64,000 nucleotides of DNA. Source: Blakeslea trispora (Eukaryota > Mucoromycota > Mucoromycetes > Mucorales > Choanephoraceae). The stretch lies in contig JAIWNE010000025.1 in the NCBI GenBank assembly GCA_025331445.1, positions 1-64,000 of the forward strand. Direction: 5' to 3'. The translations under genes and the position numbers were made by a program. The first letter of the stretch is position 1; every line of letters begins with the position of its first letter. The notes beneath the pieces were generated by a model. It was given only the letters and a program-made list of their open reading frames with translations, ran no database searches and was not told the DNA's origin. Shown here in pieces: positions 61,901 to 64,000 of this stretch.

Positions 61901-64000
61901 CCAGCACTAACTAAAGCATTTTGTAGACCAGAAGTAAGGCCTAAAACGCCTGATGCGGTGACTGAGGATGTAAGTATATTTTCTTCAGTTGCATTCACTT
62001 CGTCTTGCATTCTAATTTCATTGGTAGCAATATCGTGATAGAAATCTTCGAGAATTTCACGAGGAACATCTGCATTGTCATTGATACCTCGGTTGTTGCT
62101 AATGAATTGCTCCAATGTCATTCTTCTCTTGACAACTGGGTTGTAAAGATCGGTATTTAACATGATTACGGAATAAGCAAGCACATAAGCGGTTTCTGAA
62201 AAATAGAATAATTAAGAATATTGACAAGAAGCCAGTGATACACCAATAAGTTACCTGCATTAGCAAAGATGTTTGGATTGAAATGAACATATCGCTCGGC
62301 AAACTTCAACATGAAACGATCAATTTTTTGACTTTCACCAGGTAAACGGAATGTTTGGAGAAAAGCGCGCAAAGCTTGAACAAAACTCATGTTGGAGAAG
62401 TCCAGTTCATCTACAAAAGCATGCATAATTGTGATATTTCGAGTTTCACTACAAAACAAAATTAGTTTGGCTGTCACTGTGTTTTGCTGTCAAATAAATA
62501 ACCACTTACCCTTCACCCAAGTATTCACCTATCTGAGCCTTGTTCAATCCTTCTGTTTCTAGCAAGAATCTAGCTACGCTACGAGGGTCATCTCGGTTGA
62601 AAAATCCATTGTTGCTCAAAGCATTAAGGCCCTTTTCAGGCTTCCAATTGAATTGACGAATGCCTTGTTGAAGCAACTGCTTTCTGTGCTTTAGGTTTTC
62701 GAATTCTTCAGGATCGTCCAAACGTGTGCTGCTACCCATAGTAAGCGGTGTAGAGACGACAGAACCGTTGACGAAGCCGAGTCGGGACGAAGATGTATTT
62801 GAATGTGTTGTGAGTGATGAAGATGTGTGGTCCTCACTTGCACGAGGTGTATCTTCTTCTCGTCGACTATCAGAACCTACACCTCCAGCTGTAATGCTGA
62901 CTGAATTGTTTTCATACCATCCAACCAGTGATCTCAATACACCTACCAAACATTCAAGTGACTTGAATCGAATAGCTGACTCAGGGAGAGCTATGTGGGC
63001 ATTTTGCTTGTCACTATGCAAAATGGTCGCTGTAGTCAAAGGAGGTGGAATGGCAACTGAAGGATGAGCATGAGAACCATGTGTACTTGAAAAAGGATCG
63101 GGATGGCTATCAAAGTCCTTTCCGTTTGTAGGCTGGTGATGAGATGTAGTAATTTTGGAGAGCACGTTGACCAAACGCTCATATATGTTGTCCAAGGCAG
63201 CACGATCACAGTCGTAATTTAGATAGATATCAACCAGTGTCTGAGGATCCTCACAAATGCGTAGTACACCTTTAAGCAAAGAAAATTTTTGCTGATTGGA
63301 TGCAGTGCGCATTTCCAAGATACGCAGAATAATTTCTTTCAGGAAAATCTCAATTTCGTTTTTGAGATAAACACGAAGCCCTCGAACGATACGCCAAAGG
63401 ATTTCATGTGTGATGTCAAATACTTGGGGTACAACCGAAAAGGCATTTCTTCCGATACTTGGGCACAGGTATTGTTTTACTTCTAAAATGAAAGGGTTGA
63501 TTCGACGCCCTGCAATACCATCTGAAGAGAAAAAGACGTCTTCGGAAGTGAACACATCTATGTGAGACATCATGATGGTCAATATCAAATGAAGCGAAAG
63601 TAATTTGGAACGCATAGAATAAGATCGCATATCATTGCCCCATTCAGACTGGATTGATTTTTTGGAAAGTTTGCACAGTGCTCTGAAGACCAAGATGGCA
63701 TCTTTGATGTACAAGTCAGCATCAGTCTCAGCTCCATTGCTATTTTGAATACGTTCGTCCTCAAATGATCCTCTGTCATCCAGTACGCTTCGTGTTGCCG
63801 CGTTTTCATCCAAATTGTTATTACTGCTAGCTTCTTGGTTTTCCTGAAAAACATTGGCAGTGTCATTAAGGAAGTCTTGATAGTTATCCTTGTTTCTTCC
63901 ACTAGGCAATTTGTGGTTCATTTCAGTACGAGCCATATTAGCCTCTGCTATGATTTGTTGTTGGTAAGTTGTAGTCTTCCCTTCAGCATTTTCAGAGGCA
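58955..64000 (-). CDS. SEC7: Sec7/BIG-type ARF guanine-nucleotide exchange factor (5' end outside window)
   Basis: Activates ARF1 at the trans-Golgi for vesicle coat assembly. Exons read here: 64000-62510, 62448-62255, 62195-61144, 61061-59948, 59876-59433 and 59370-58955, about 1,570 residues. The reading frame is open at the window edge, so the ATG at 63936 is internal. Order: DCB/HUS region (including KSIQSEWGNDMRSYSMRSKLL…), a Ser/Pro-rich linker, the Sec7 domain (SVARFLLETEGLNKAQIGEYLGEGE … FRLPGESQKIDRFMLKFAERY … AYVLAYSVIMLNTDLYNP), then HDS regions. The catalytic glutamate is in YLGE; an intron follows two bases after the next glycine codon begins. Residues YS, D and M in the AYSVIMLNTD…RRM stretch match brefeldin A-sensitive exchange factors. 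Confidence 0.95.

Noticed and set aside
1..64000. CRISPR array, rRNA, 5S RNA, spliceosomal snRNA or telomere repeat
   Set aside because: No regular spaced repeats or diagnostic conserved stretches of these RNAs were seen on reading both strands; a covariance-model search (Infernal/Rfam) would be decisive.

Overview
The window looks like nuclear DNA of an early-diverging, probably mucoralean (Mucoromycota), filamentous fungus. The reasons are AT-rich intergenic DNA, many short introns (about 50-100 nt) with GTAAGT-like donors, and a gene set that fits: a myosin-like-domain chitin synthase, a cytochrome b5-fused delta-9 desaturase, a type II NADH dehydrogenase and a Far11/STRIP1 protein. The assignment comes from gene content only; no rRNA or mitochondrial marker is present.

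Layout: (1) 1-529 is the 3' end of a bHLH-zipper factor. (2) 530-11897 is gene-poor: a decayed hAT transposon between two ~95-bp direct repeats, LTR-like fragments and an intron-containing tRNA-Ile(UAU). (3) 11898-14506 holds a palmitoyl-protein thioesterase gene of nine exons, including 15-nt and 17-nt exons, followed by an unknown secreted protein. (4) 17993-23115 holds, on the minus strand, an alternative NADH dehydrogenase and an OLE1-type desaturase. (5) 25019-38315 is dense: an ER/secreted Ish1/Msc1-like protein, PEX11, ribosomal protein eL14, a DUSP-containing ubiquitin protease, an SPT2 chromatin protein and CDP-diacylglycerol synthase. (6) 38761-44298 is a chitin synthase with a degenerate motor domain. 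(7) 47237-56824 holds an unknown polyQ protein, a YCK-like casein kinase I and a Far11/STRIP1 STRIPAK subunit. (8) 57221-58163 is a small inverted-repeat element with a decayed OTU-protease-like frame. (9) 58955-64000 is the 3' part of a large Sec7/BIG-type ARF exchange factor.

Functional links are loose, as expected for a fungal chromosome, but several genes belong to membrane and cell-surface biology: lipid synthesis (desaturase, CDP-DAG synthase), Golgi traffic (Sec7), polarity and signalling (casein kinase I, Far11) and wall synthesis (chitin synthase). Exon structures were inferred by hand from splice signals, phase and protein family continuity. They agree in phase throughout, but no transcript evidence was available.
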